Assembly: GCF_020740795.1 (NCBI RefSeq) | Contig: NC_067284.1 | Span: 102,911,440 to 102,975,439 of the forward strand | Reading direction: 5' to 3' | Length of the DNA: 64,000 nt | Source: Apus apus | Taxonomy: Eukaryota > Chordata > Aves > Apodiformes > Apodidae | Shown here: in pieces, positions 47,001-60,179 of the stretch | How positions within the stretch are numbered: position 1 is the first letter of the stretch | Layout: each line of letters opens with the position of its first letter | Position numbers and translations under genes: made by a program | The notes under the pieces: model-generated | The model's input: the letters and a program-made list of their open reading frames with translations, nothing else | What the model was told of the DNA's origin: nothing | The model's database searches: none

Positions 47001-49012
47001 TAACATACCACCAACTTCTTCTACTTTCCCCTCTGAAAGTACAACAAGGGAGGATAAATTAAACAAGTGTCTGATGGGCTGGAGAAGGCACATGACCAGG
47101 TGAGTTTGCATCTTCCCAAATCACCACTTTCTGCTCCAGTGGGCAAAGCACTCATGCTTTGGGGAAAGTGCTCCTCTGATTCAGTGTCTTCGCTATTATG
47201 TTACCTGGTTGACTTGGCTAAGACCCTTGATGTCCATAGATAACACAGTGGCCAACTTCAGTGGCCAGCCTGTTATTGATCAGACAAACATTTCCAACAA
47301 AAAGCTCTTGTTTAGTCAGAAAAAAAAATAAAATTGAGCCACTTCAGAGCTATGTGACCCATCGTGTGACCCATCACTGACGCCATCCTCAACAGCATCT
47401 GGGCAGCAGAGCTGGTCCTTTTAGCTGAATGGGAGGTATACACAGAGTTCTGGATGTCACTGAATTGTTTAACAGAGCTGCACCAGGAAGAAGACATGGC
47501 TGTTGAGGCAGCCCACAGTGCTGTCATGCACCACGGGGAGCTCTGCTGCCACACACAGTGAATCATGCACTAGTCCAGGACTCTGAAAGCAGGGATGGAT
47601 CTGTGGGCTTACACGCATCAGGAAGTCCAGTATTACAGCATCTGAGCATCTGGCTCATTTCGGGCACCTGAGCATTTGAGCATCTGCCTCAAATTGGCAG
47701 TGGTGGATGTACAGGATGAACAAGCATCAGGCTTTCTGGTGGAGCTGGTTGGGATGAGACAATGAAGAAACAGCTAAAGCCAGTTGGGAACACTGCAGTG
47801 CATTTCTGAATTTTCCTACCACTCCATAAGCTGAATACTTAAACTTAGTTTCCTAGCTTGCAAGTATGTATTTTTCTTGAACATGAGCCTATTTTCCTGC
47901 ATTTGTCTCACTTACTTTACTGGGTTTGTTATCTTTAGTCAAGCTGGGAAAAGTGGGGGGATTTTTCTGCATGGGAATTTCATCAGCTTTTTGATAAAGT
48001 TGTCAAAGAAAAATACTGGTACTCTGCCATATGGAAGCATTTATTCTCTACCAACTATGTAAATTAGATTACATCCTTGATGGCAACTGTGTTAATTAGC
48101 ATATCTTCATCTCCTGTGTGCTAGAACTGTACCCAAAGTTTGTCAATTTCTTTTTTTTTTTCCCTTTCTCCCAAGCTACTCTTGGGGCCTTCACAAAACC
48201 TGTTAACCTGACCATATCTGCCTCAGATCCCTGCAAGAGTCCCTCTGGGGATTAGAAATTCCTTGCAGCATTTGCCCTCTGCTAGGGTCTCTCTGGCTGA
48301 AGATCTCGGTGGGGCTTAGGATATTAACAGGAACCCCTTTGGGGACTGAGAAGACTTGCTTTACAGCATGCCTTTAAATGTTGACTGGACTCATTACAAG
48401 ATGCAGAAGCTCTGCAAGAGCCCTCAAGTTAATTAGGGGAACTTGCCAAGGCCTGTCAGACACTTGGTGATCAGCACTGGATCCTTCAGACTTTTGGCAA
48501 AGCTTCGGAGACGGTGATGTGCCAGTGAAAGGCTCTAGCTGTGTTAGGTAACCATGAGCACATTCCCCCAGAGTTACCATCATTTCCTGGAAATAACAAA
48601 AGCAAAGGAACAATTAATGAGTTTCACAGCAAACCAGGTCTGATGGCTCTTGTCCTCCCTAAAATTTGACCCAGCCCCCCTCCAAAAGTCTTCATCAAAT
48701 TACCCCATTTTCCCAATCTCTTTGTCTCAGATTTGATGGAATCATTCACCTTGGTTAAACTAGCAGTTTAACTCTTACACCCTGATGTGACACATTTTGA
48801 GAGTTGTATAAAGCCATAATGATACTTGAATATTGACCTTGAAAATCACTGGAGTGAAAATTGGTACTTTACAGCACAGAATAGTGAGAATTCACCTCTT
48901 GAAAATCCATTAGGCTCAATATAACATATTGTCAATCATTCACCATCTTGGGCCTATAGATATTTCCAGGATGGCAGATGTTCAAGGTGTTCACCTTGCC
49001 TGTAGAGCGTCA

Positions 49013-49016
<4 letters not shown>
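44093..49016. other. Intergenic, no gene recognised
   Basis: Short T-run near 44177-44186 and T10 near 48151. Around 46310-46380 the text faintly resembles a MIR but is too decayed to call. No coding gene seen. Confidence 0.45.
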
Positions 49017-49054
<38 letters not shown>

Positions 49055-49070
49055 TATATATATAGTTATA
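49017..49070 (+). repeat. (TA)17 microsatellite
   Basis: Seventeen uninterrupted TA units (49017-49050) followed by two GTTATATA-type imperfect units. Self-complementary, so it can extrude a cruciform and is prone to length change. Confidence 0.95.
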
Positions 49071-52000
49071 TCATTAAATATAGTTATCAGCAAGACAAAA
49101 TAAAGACCCCAAAGCATGTAGTGGATGGGAACACCAGTTCTTCTAAAGAATGGGACTTTGCAGAGGTTACATGAACCAGAAATCCCAACTGCTTGTCATC
49201 TTCAGTCACAACACTTTTGACAAAAATGAGGATGCTAATGTTATTATGGCAGCTAAATTTTAACCAGCTCCCATATGTTCAGCCAGCTTTGGTGTTGCAT
49301 ACAGCAAATAAAAGTTGACAATGCTGTTGATGGCCTTAGGTCTAAGGAATATGTCCCACTATGTGTAGGTGTGTTACCCTCTGCTTTCATCAGCTCAGTT
49401 ATAGGATGCTGGCTAGTGATCCTCTGAGTTTTTAATGTGATGCCTCTTCCTTCACAGGAATCTGATGTGTATGTCCAGTTTCATAATGTAACTGAGCAGC
49501 TATCTTCCCATTCATAGCCCTACTGCACCTTGCTCTGCTTTCATCTGCCTAACTGAGAGCAGCAGCAGAGTAGGAACTTCAAGGAAGTTTAGGAAATCAT
49601 CATCAGCCTTATTCTGCAAACATTGCTATGGAAAAGACTCCTGCAGACAAATTACCCTGGGAAAATGCAACATTCAACAGCAGAGTTTAAGGGCACAGAA
49701 AAAGAAAAGCAACACTCTCCTTTGCAGAGTCCACCCAGCCAGTGTGACTTGGATTAGGATATAAGTGATATAAGTGCTTTCCAGAATTTCCATTTTGCAG
49801 TGGTCTTCTGAATATAGGCATAATTATTACCCAAGTATTTGACAATCATAAATCATGTGTTAGTACTTTCAGTTAATTTTAAAGTGTGTTTTAGGGACTG
49901 CTTGGCTGATTTTGTAGTTTTATGGAAATATTCTGTTTTGTGTCCCACGTTTCACTGACTAACCTGAAGACAGTAACTTGTGGGGGATTTTATACATGTA
50001 CATATCTGCAAAAGTGAAACTTCAGATGTGACCTCAGCAGGACACCCCTAATCTTTTCCTTATTTGACAGCAGCATGAGGACCAAGACCATTTGGGTCTT
50101 TCATTATTTTACAGCCCCAGACTGCTTCCTCTGTCACATGTGTGCTCACCTGTTGACTGACCGTGCCGTAGATGCTTCGGCTACAACTCAGCTGACTCAG
50201 AATGCTCCATTCACCAAAACGACAGCCGTAAGTTTTTGTCAGATACTTAAACACTGAGCTAAAAACAAGCCCGTATCAAAGCCAGATACAGATACTCAGT
50301 TTCAGTAGGCCAAGGTGTCATTTGATGTGATGATGGGTTAAGGGGTTATAAACTGGAGGTGTGTTCTCCTTCCTGCACGGATCCACCCAGTGCCTCGCAT
50401 CTGCTCGGCATCGATGCCAAGGGTTTGTGGGTCACACTTCCTCAGTACTACTCTAAAATTGCTGTTACCATTGATTGATGATGGTAAAGATGATTCTTAA
50501 GCCACTGTAAATTCTTCAGAAAACTTGTCTGGTAGCATATGTATGCATAGTCAAGGGAATGAAACATCCATTTTCTTAATCTAAAACTTCTTACTTTTCA
50601 AACTCAATTCACCAGTGTAAGAACATGTATCTTCTTTCCTACTGCAAAGATATTTTTGCTGCTCTCTCCTTGGTACCAAGATTCTCTGACACTTCTCCAA
50701 CTGGCTGTAATTCTTGATCTTACTGGTACAACTGGGAGTGAAACTGCACTCTCTCATACTCACTGCCACATTTAATTAACCAAAGTACTCTTCTAAATGT
50801 GGATGGTTTCTCAAATTATGTTTTTAAGTTTTATTTCATAACATTTTTTCCCTTCAGTTATTGTTAAAAAATTGCTTTCTTTCTTTGAAGAGCTGTACAG
50901 ATAGGAATTTTTTTAAATGAGATTTTGTGAGTCTTTTTTCTTTCCAAATTTAAAAAAAAAACAACCAACCAACAAAGAAAGTTAAGTTTCATTTTATTAG
51001 CACCAAAAGCCAGATGTTCTTTGCTGATTTTAAGTACTCTGAGTTTTATCTGTTCACTGAAATTTAATGCTGTGGAGAGCAGTCAAGTAATTCACAAGGT
51101 TTGATCATGGTGTTATATTTTTGCATTAACCATAAACCAGTTTTATCTCTTGAAAATAACAATTTATATGATGGTTAGAATCAATAAAAGAAGAGACATT
51201 TTGCAAAGCATTACAAGGAGTTTTTCAGCTATAAACCACTCTCACAAAGGCAGCTGGGGATTCATAAACCAAACTTCTTTGAATTATACTACTAAACAAA
51301 ACTAAATTACATATAGTAGTACGTTGCTTTTCCAAACTACACTATTATAAGGATTTTCATGTTGCAACCTACCACCTAAAATTGTTTTACAAATGCCAAT
51401 GCCAGAAAATAGAGCCTTGGGAGTTCTGGGAAGCATAATAATGACAGTAACACTTGTCTACCTGGATTTTGTCTGAATGTGTTTACCACTGGGCAGAAGC
51501 CAGATTAAAGGGTGCAAAAGCCTTTTCTGTACACTACTATGAGAAAGCCAGACCCAAAGAAGACTGTTACTGACTGTTGAGTCAATCACTTAATATTTTA
51601 TTCTGCTCTTGCCATGTTATATTAGTAGCAAAGAAAATTATGTTAGGGAGAGCAGACTTGCCAAAATAAATCCAAGTTGCATCCCATGCTTCCTTTAAAA
51701 CAGAAATGGGAAATTGCGATTTTGCTGAGTAATATTAGAAGTCAAACTCTTCCACTCTGAAATACACAAAAAAACAGGTGGAGGGTGGGACAGGGTTTGG
51801 ATGCTGACTGGGTGCAAAAATTCTTTTTAGTTCAGGTAAAAATTCTAACTGAAAAAATTACAAAAGCTTAATTTTGATCAAAAAGTGTGATTGGTAGTAA
51901 TACTGTGACCAACACTTTCTTAGAAAAGTTCAAACAGAAACCAGCTGTAACAAAATCTCAAATTTTGAGGGCTTGAAATTTTTGCTTGAAATATTTGCTA

Positions 52001-52795
52001 CAGCACTCCTGCAAATATGCATGGAAACATGTATCTGTGTGTAGTGGGGTGTGTGCATGGGAATGCACTCAGTTTCCATGCAGATGGCATCAGATTTTTT
52101 GGTGAAACAACCCATCCATTCCACATGAGGCAATATTTCTTCATCCTTGCCATTGCCTGGTCCCTGCCCAGGTTTGTCTGCTTCTCCCCAGGAGTTTGCC
52201 ACTGCTGCCTCAAACAAAACCAAAAAGCTGGTGTTGAGAGGGATCTTCTTGGCTCATGTATCTTCAGGCAAATCTTTTTACTTCTTAAAACAGGCTGTGT
52301 TCCCTGGAAGGCACAGCTAGTCGGGACCTTACGGACATGATCATCTTTGAATATCCACTGTCCCTTTTCTCTCTTAAATGACATTGGACTAGGCAGGTCC
52401 TCCTGGTTACAGTCCATCCTCCATTATTACACATAATTTCACTGTGTCGCTGGGACACTGGTGTCTCCTGTTATGGCCAGAGACTTGCTGAAGAGCAGAG
52501 CAGGTCATGCCAAGGGCAGCTGTGGGGAGTGGGAAGCAGTATGCCAGTGCAGGACACGTCCCATCCCACCACAGTGGGCTGGTTGCAGCTAAAAAGCTTC
52601 TGAGATTAAAAAAAACCTCATTGCAGAGGTGCTCAGAAGCACAGCGAGCAGGAGCGCAGCTCTTTCTGGTTTCCCTTAAAACTAGCAGCCTTTAGCTCCA
52701 GGGAGGCAGCATCGTTGCTGTTGGTCAGGAAGCATCTTCCCCAGCAAAGATTTTGGTGAGCAGCATGTGTGTGGGTAGAGCGTGTGGTGGGAGAC
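49071..52795. other. Intergenic, nothing recognised
   Basis: AT-rich from 50.8 to 51.4 kb with an A-run near 50951. Only short, unrelated open frames. Confidence 0.5.
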
Positions 52796-52799
52796 TACC

Positions 52800-53130
52800 A
52801 CGGGCTGATATGAGAGATGATATCAGAGATTAGTTAACCGTATGGGCTGGGTCCCCGGGGAGGTGTGTGAAATGAATCAGATTAAACAAAATTGATAATG
52901 TGAATACTTAATCAAACAGACAAAGGTAGTCTGCACAGCTAATTAGGGGCAAATAGAGCGTCCCTCTTGTACCTCATTTAACTGACAAATTGTGCAGACA
53001 GTTCTAATGGAAGTCTGTTTAGCAAAGAGAAGGCTGTACAGTTGACAGCTTGGCAAAATGTGGTTTCTGTAACACCACATGATGCTTATGGAAATTAGCC
53101 TGGTGCAGCTGAGCTCCGAGTAGGTGAGAG
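52800..53130. promoter_or_regulatory. Candidate conserved non-coding block
   Basis: Non-repetitive DNA with GATTAGTTAACC (52829-52840), CAGATTAAACAAAATTGATA (52878-52897), ACTTAATC (52907), AGCTAATTAGG (52938-52948) and GAAATTAGCC (53091). A dense homeodomain-type signature in 300 bp; conservation not tested. Confidence 0.3.
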
Positions 53131-54384
53131 CTGCCCAAACTCTAGTAAAATGGTAAAATGGACCTTTTGTAGGCTTCTGCTCCTGTCTTCTTAAAGGGAC
53201 CTGGCTGTTTTTCTGCAAGCTGGCAAAGAACGTTTCTGAATAAATGTAAAGGATTGTTATGGTACCAGAAAGGACCACTTTGTAGCCAAGAAGGCAGACA
53301 AAAATTTCAGACTACATCAGCTTGGCTTATTGCAATTTTCTGTTTGGATCCTTTGTAAAGACAGTCTCTTTCACAGCTTCTCAGGAGGTATGTAAATATT
53401 AATTACCATCAGTGTTTTCCATATGAAGAAAACAAAAGTGCAAAGTGATCAGCTGAGTTCTGCAATATGGGCCAAGTGCAGGGTAAGGCCAAGGACCGAG
53501 GAGTTGGCCAAACCTGGGGCCACAGCCTGTGTGGACCTGTGGTCTGTGGGGTGATTCTTAACACATACAGGTCTCCAGTTTCTCAAGCCCTGAATAATAC
53601 AGATTTCAAGTTTTTTTAATTTTCCAATAAACTTTTCTCTTCATACACCTTCTATTCTTCTGCAAAACAGCCATACCCCCTTTATTGCCTCTCTTTGTGT
53701 GTTCATCAGGCCTACAGGCCTAGCACTCTTCCAGAGGAAGGTGACAACTTTTGGATATGTTGTGAAGTCTGATAACGGAGCTGGAGATTCCCATCAGGAA
53801 ACTGAGAGAAGTGGTCAACTCTGGTTAGTTCTCAGTGGCCTTCACCAGATCTTTCATGAGCAGCTGCTGTTGCACTGACATAGGAAAGCAAAGTGCCTTG
53901 CTGGTAAATAGAGCACAGCTAAACACATCTTATATTTCAGGCTTCTTCTCTAGTTTTGCATCTGCATCTTTTTATAAGTGATAATTTCTAGCATGATGAG
54001 TGGAAGAGACTTGTGAGAGGCTTAACCAGGGATTTTGAGCAAATTTCTTTTTTTTGATTCTGCTCAAGAGACTTCTCTGCTTGGTGCTGAGTGTCATCAG
54101 GAGCAAGGGAAGAGACCTACACTAAGGATAACACGAGTTTTGCTGGGAATCATTGTCTGGGACAAGGCACCTCTGTGGCTAAGCCTCCTTTTTAGTTTCA
54201 CTGGCCACTAAATATCATAAGAACTTGCTGAATGTGTGTGAGTACATCCATGGCCATGCATATTTGTGTGTGCACATTTGTGTGCACAGACATGCTACAT
54301 TTACCCAGAGAAGCTACACATTTTATCATAAAATCAGCACCCTGTAAAGCTTAGAGAGGGAGAAATCTGAGGCTGTAATGCAAA
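53131..54384. other. Intergenic, nothing recognised
   Basis: Ordinary composition. A TG/CA-rich stretch lies at about 54233-54290. No gene seen. Confidence 0.5.
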
Positions 54385-54570
54385 CAGTGGCTTTCCATGT
54401 GACATTGGCCATTTAACTTAACTCTTCTGTAGCACAGTTTTTTCATGTACAAAACAGGATTATCCTTGTTGCCTCAGAACACTATTACAAGGAAATGCCA
54501 TCTTCTCCACAATGCTTGTTGGTGAAGCACAGAATCTGGCACAGGTCAAATTCTTAGCTAATGAAAACTG
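54385..54570 (-). mobile_element. Ancient MIR-type SINE relic (reverse)
   Basis: On the + strand it reads like the reverse complement of MIR in order: GTGACATTGGCCATTTAACT (54399-54418), a 'cacagttttttcatgtacaaaacagg' segment, 'ccttgttgcctcagaaca', then AGCACAGAATCTGGCACAGG (54526-54545) and a decayed 'taatgaaaa' end. The order of blocks over nearly 190 bp is hard to get by chance, although identity is low. Confidence 0.65.
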
Positions 54571-55855
54571 GATAGTGCAGCCAAAATTGTGTGTTGAAAG
54601 TGTCCAGGAAGAAAGTGCAAATCTTTGGGAATCGATGGCTTCCGCTTTTGTGACTTGTTTGGGAAACACATTAGCTTCCTTCCCTACCAGCTGAGTGGTG
54701 GTTACAACCTCAGCATTGCAAGGACTTCAGCAGAAGAAAAATGGAGTGCTGTCATCTCCACAGTAGCATGGAGTGTTGTCACATTTGACATCTGACTTGT
54801 GCTTCACATCATCCACTGTTGAAAGGCATGAGTTTATGATGGACCATAAAGATGGTAAACGCATGCCCTGAAGGGAACATTTCAGGAGTGAAGTGTATTA
54901 TACATGTAATAAAGCTGCAAACACAAGGCACTGAGTGGAGCTAATGCTTTGGTTGAATTGATGTCTGGAACTCTCGTTGTGGAACTCCATCTTTCCAATT
55001 CCAATTCTTTAATACAGAAACTACAGAGAAACTAATTAAAAGGTGAGAAAGAACATAAATTATTTAATCAAACAAATACTACATGTCAGTTACAAAACTT
55101 TAGATTTTATCCTTGTACAATTGTGGATTATTTTGGCCAGTCGGTGCGAGGTATCTTCTTTTATATCTTCTCAAGGAACCTTCATAACATGTAAAGCCAC
55201 CCAATTCATTTATTGCATAGTTTCTCATGTTTTTACACAGAAGTTTTTGTAAACTGGCAATTCCCGTTCTGGTCCCTAGTGACTTACTCATCTTAGCCTA
55301 CCTCCATTAATGTGAAAGGGGGATACTGGAAATTTCCTAAAGTAATAAAAGTGTTTGAGTGTGGCAGTTCGTATTTGCAGAAAAAAGAAGGAAGGATAGA
55401 AGGAAAGGATGAATGAGAGAATAAAGGAATGAACAGGCAAAGAACAAAAGAGAAAGAAATAGAAAAACTATGGAGAAGCTCCTGTCTGAAGGCCCCAAAT
55501 CCCTCTCCTACACCTCTGAGGAACAGCCTTTCAGTCAGGTGGTCACAACCCAGCTATTGCAGTGGCTGGAAAAGCCTTTGGGAAACATGAGGATTTCTTT
55601 TTTTAACCTCTTCTCCAACTTGTTAAAGCCTGGGTAAATCCCACCAGCTCCCTTGCGAAACGCTTGCCTGAGCAAAAGTTTTTACAGAGCATTTCATGAG
55701 TCTCACATAATTGAAATAGGAGGGGTTTTGAGCCTGCTTCAACAGAGCGGTTTGAGTTAATTGATAAACCTTCCCTTTTTATTATCAGTGCTACCCTTCT
55801 GTCTGAAAGCAGGGATATTTCCTTATGGGATTTGAGCAAATATTGGAAATTGCAA
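54571..55855. other. Intergenic with purine-rich tract
   Basis: A purine-rich stretch (55380-55470) of GAAGG/GAAA words. Otherwise nothing recognised. Confidence 0.5.
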
Positions 55856-55859
55856 TGGC

Positions 55860-56250
55860 AAATTAGCAGGGGCCACAAACCAGAAGTGACAGCTCAAAGA
55901 GGCTGGCGGAGGGAGTGGAGCAATCCCTTACCAGTAGCAATTGGCCAGACTTATCATATGGACTAATCACAACAGAGCTGGTGAAATAATGGGCACCAGA
56001 TGTTAGCGCTTTGTAGACGTTGACTCTCTGGAGACCAGCTCCGCCAAGCAAGCTCCCTGGGAGCAGGAGCACAGCTCTCTCATCTATTAATAGGACAGGG
56101 GGCTGCTGGTCAGTGCCTGTTCCACGTGTCTAATCGGTGATGCTACTGCCCCTCTCCACAGCTTAAGAAATATTTGCATTCATGAGGAGCATTTCCATGG
56201 CTTGCATGCCTTGGATTCATGGCACTTTGTTTTGTTAAGAGAGATTCTCA
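55860..56250. promoter_or_regulatory. Candidate conserved non-coding block
   Basis: Non-repetitive, with CAATTGGCC (55939), CATATG (55955-55960), GACTAATCAC (55961-55970), a CTATTAATAGG palindrome (56083-56093), CACGTG (56123-56128) followed by TAATCGG, and ATTTGCATTCAT (56173-56184), an octamer-like word. Mixed E-box, homeodomain and POU content suits a neural enhancer, but this is inferred. Confidence 0.3.
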
Positions 56251-57624
56251 TGAGCGAAAACTAGTCACGCAATGGATCAAATCATTAGTTCTTGCCTCCA
56301 CAGAGGTCTTGAATAGGGATGCTACTTTGTGAAGTGCTGAATATGCTCCCACAGTCTTCTACAGCTGCACAGGTTTTACTGGCACAGTGCATAGGAGTGA
56401 ATGGGGTGGGAATGTGTTTCCCCCAGGAGCTTTGCAGAGAAAGCCCTAAACTTCTCCCGGGAGTGCGGGAGCCGCAAATCCAGACAGGCAGCAAAGTAGG
56501 CTCCTCTCTTGCTCTTACATGCCATGCTCCCAGACTGAGTCTGGCCACGATCTAGCCTTATAGGATTAGCTTATGCCTCTCTAATTATTTATACTAAGCT
56601 TGTTTGACAAGACAGAGATTTGCAGCTAAGCCTCTGCTAAGAGTGCTGCCACCAGCACTGCTGTCAGCTGCAGCGTGCTGTGCCCAGCCCTGGCTCCGAG
56701 GGAGGAAGTGGGTGAGGAGTAGATTTTGTGCAGAGGATCTAGCCTGGCAGGGTAGACAACCTGGTGGGTGGGCAAAGAAGGTCAGGGACCTTGCCTGAAG
56801 TGGAGGTGGCACAGAAGACAGTCACAGAGTTAAATATAGCCACTACTTAAAATAGAATGACTGTATCTGTGAGCCACGGTTTGTTCTAGAGGAGCCATGT
56901 CCGTGGCATGGACCCCATCACTGCCAGTGCAGGGCAGAGAGCAGAGCTCCTCCTCCCCTGTCCCAGCAGGCCAGACAGCTCTCCTCTTCCTCCCTTTCTT
57001 TTTCCCTTCCTCTGCAGTGGGCTGGCACTGGCTGACTGTGGTTTCAGTTGGACAGATGGGAGCTCTTTCTCCTACGTGATCTGTCTGTCTCTCAGCACAG
57101 GGCTTCCCACACTTTCTCATGGGCACAGACCCATATCTGCAGAGACAGTATGACATGGATGGCCTTTTAGGATACTGAGAAAATAACATAAGCTGTTTCC
57201 CACATTTTAACAATCTTCAGTCAAAACATATTACAGGTTCTGACTACTGTATCCAAAGCCAGAGGTGCAAGCAGTCCTGTCTCCACTTACCCAGGTCTTC
57301 ATTGGCTGAGAAGAAAGGTGCTCTAATGAGTAAGACCTATAATAATAACTTATATGCTCACATATTATATAATAATTACAAAATTATAGGAGCAACCTTA
57401 TAAATTTGTAATAGAAATGCATGCTATGTGATTTGAGAGACATAAATTTGTGTACTCAGGGTGAGTAGGACTACAGGGCTTTTGGGTCAGAGTGGGCTTG
57501 TCTGTGGCAAGAGGGAATGGAGGTGCCACTACACCATCCATACAGATAGTATCTGTCATCTCTTCTCTGAGAGCTTTTGTAAGCAAAAGTGACAGGGTAA
57601 AGCTTGGAGCTTACACAGCAACTT
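56251..57624. other. Intergenic, nothing recognised
   Basis: Moderate GC at 56.6-57.1 kb gives overlapping frames on both strands. AT-rich near 57.35 kb. No gene seen. Confidence 0.5.
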
Positions 57625-57925
57625 TCACAGAATCACAGAAACATCATGGTTGGAAAGGACCCCTGGGATCAGAGTCCAACCATCAACAAAAAAAACCCCA
57701 AAAACCAAACAAACAAAAAATCCCACAACCTCAGGCCACTGGAGCTTGCCCTGAAGTGGCACACCTACACTTTTCTTGAATGCCTCCAGGGATGGTGACT
57801 CAACCACCTCCCTGGGCAGACTGTTCCAGTGCCTGACCACTCTTTCAGTATAGGAATTCTTCCTAATATCCAATCTAAACCTCCTCTGCCACAACTTCAG
57901 GCCATTTCCTCTGGTCCTATCATTT
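57625..57925 (-). mobile_element. CR1 LINE 3' fragment with end of ORF2
   Basis: The minus strand gives the CR1 ORF2 C-terminus (arginine-rich start, then a [19 protein letters not shown] segment) followed by the 3' UTR ending in the GATTCTGTGA-type terminus at 57625. The 3' UTR is interrupted by A/C-only DNA (57689-57732) in place of the usual sequence. A different subfamily from the copies at 14.94 and 63.6 kb. Truncated and inactive. Confidence 0.88.
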
Positions 57926-60175
57926 CAAGGATAAATGGTGACCATTAACTCTCCTGTCACTTCCAAGATTGATTTCTGAGCTGCTTCTTTTGCTTATTCA
58001 ATGCTCCTTCGCATCAGCAGGATTTGCCAGAATTTCAGCTGTTTTGGGCACCTCCCTCTTGAGCACCTTGAAGGCATCTGTTTCAGAAAACACCAAGTGC
58101 TTCCTTTTTGAAAGCAAAGACAACTTCACGTTTTGTTCATTAAGAAGGCCAGGTCACTTCAGGCACTGGAAACCACTTCTTATTTATGAAATCCCAGCCC
58201 CTGGGTTTAAAAGGGAAAGGGAGCCCAAAAAGAGCTGCCCTCCTGAAAGGGATGCTGATGGTAGAAATTATTGATCATGCAGCTCTGCTCATTCATAGCT
58301 GGCAAGGACCTCACAGAAACTGAATCTTACTGGATTTGTTATGACAGTCATTAGAACCAAATTAATTTGGATACACAGCTCACTGTTCCTGAATAATGCA
58401 CTTATTTTTTACCATCATCACTAATACTAAACTACTTTTTTTTAGTAATTTCTGTGTGTGAGAGAGAGCTTAGAAAAGCTGAACTAGTGAAGACACAGGA
58501 ACTGACAGTTCCATTTAAATGCCAAATGTCTCTTCTTAACTTCAATCGGCATCTAAAACAAAAAAACCCTGCAAGACACAGACATTCCTTGCAGTCATTA
58601 ATGCTGTTCCTGTGGTCCCTCAAGAGTTGTAGTTTTTTCTTTTGACACTTGAGATCAAATGATCAATCACTGAATACTTCCCCTGGTATCTGGATTAGCA
58701 ATCAGTTGCCATCCTCCAGCATATGCCAGGAACGTCTTCCCCTCCCCTCTACAGGATGTGTTTCAACTTGGAACAGCAGCTTAGTCTTTGCCATAGCAAT
58801 CACCAGCCAGATGATGTCTGCTGAGTGTTGGCAGCAATGTCCCAACCAGAGAGGTGAGAAGGGAAAAAGACAGGGTTTCTGTCAGCTCCTGGCAGTGGCA
58901 GGAATCTCCCCTTTTCCTGAGGAGCTGCCTTTCAAGCCTTGGCAGAGCCATTACCAATTCTATGGCTCCATTTCCTTGCATTTGGGGCCATCTGTCTTTA
59001 TTCCTACCATTCTGAAGTCAGAAAAGAAAATTATTTTCACATTAGCAACTCATTAAATGGCCTCAAACTTGTAGCACAATCACTGCTGGAGCCAAACCCA
59101 TTGTTTTTACACTTCCAAATACCTACTTGGAGGCATTGTTCAGAGAGCAGGGGGCTGGCCTGCAGGACCTTCTGTCATGCACATGGGCAAGTGGGTGGGG
59201 TGGAGCCCTGTCACCCTCATCCATCATTCTCCATCAATGTCACCACCACCTGCAGAGACATTACCCCCAGTCAGTCACTCACTTGGTCATTTATTTCTGT
59301 CCATCAACATGAGCAGGAGAGGATATGAGTAGTCAGGACCAAAGCTGGTAAGATTGTTAAGACTATGGAGATACCGAAGATCATTCAATGACTTAGAGAA
59401 GTTGTACTTTGAGCTTAGCTTCTCAGCACAAAAAGAAAACCCAGGAGGCCAGGTACAGTGTGGATACTCACTTTGCAAATGCTCAAAGCTATGGCTGGTT
59501 ATTCCATGCAAAAACACAGTGCCTTTGGCTGGCGAAAGACAAAAACCCCGTTGTTTCAGCAAAGTTGTTGTTTCTGCAGCCTCATCACACAGGTTTGCAT
59601 TTATGTAGCTGTTTCTGTGCACAGAAACACTGAGGTTTGGAAGACCTCATTCTGAGGTATCCTCCAAAACCCCTCAGTTTCCCCTCCCTGGAGTGAATTA
59701 CCCATCATCACACTAATCAAAAGAGCCTGACCTGTGGGTCTGAGAGCAGTGGAATCCCCAGCAAAACCTGGGTGCAGTGTTGCTCCATCAGCCCTTCAGC
59801 AAGCAGCCCTGTGGAGAGGGCATTGCCCATCCCATTTGCTCTGCACTGGCAAAAGTAGGCATGAAGAGCAGTGATGGGGAGAGCCATTCACATGGGTCAA
59901 GCCACAAAAGAGCAAATACCCTCTGTGCTGCTGGGGCAAAGCCTGGTGCTAACATCCAAACAACTTGTAAAACTTCAGCCTGTGAAGTGCCTGCTGAAAT
60001 CCTCTTTGGAAACAGCCCAGAGCTCCCTCAGCCTGCCCAACAGCTTGAAGCAGATGGTGGGTGTGATAACCTCTCTCCATGACTTTTCCAAAGGGGCTGT
60101 GTTACTCCTGCTTTCCTGGGAGCTCACACTGGCCTTAGGAGATGCAGCTGCATTTTAGGGGCGAGCAAACATTTC
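57926..60175. other. Intergenic, nothing firm
   Basis: No gene supported; frames of 84-135 codons at 58.6-59.6 kb overlap each other and match nothing known. A CR1-like edge may lie at 59618-59660 (cacagaaacactgagg type) but is too short to call. Confidence 0.45.
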
Positions 60176-60179
60176 TTGT

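Noticed and set aside
48027..48034. CCATATGG, an OLIG-preferred E-box core
   Set aside because: CATATG-type words occur at about chance frequency over the window; no clustering here.
59618..59660. Possible CR1 edge
   Set aside because: About 30 bp of loose similarity only.
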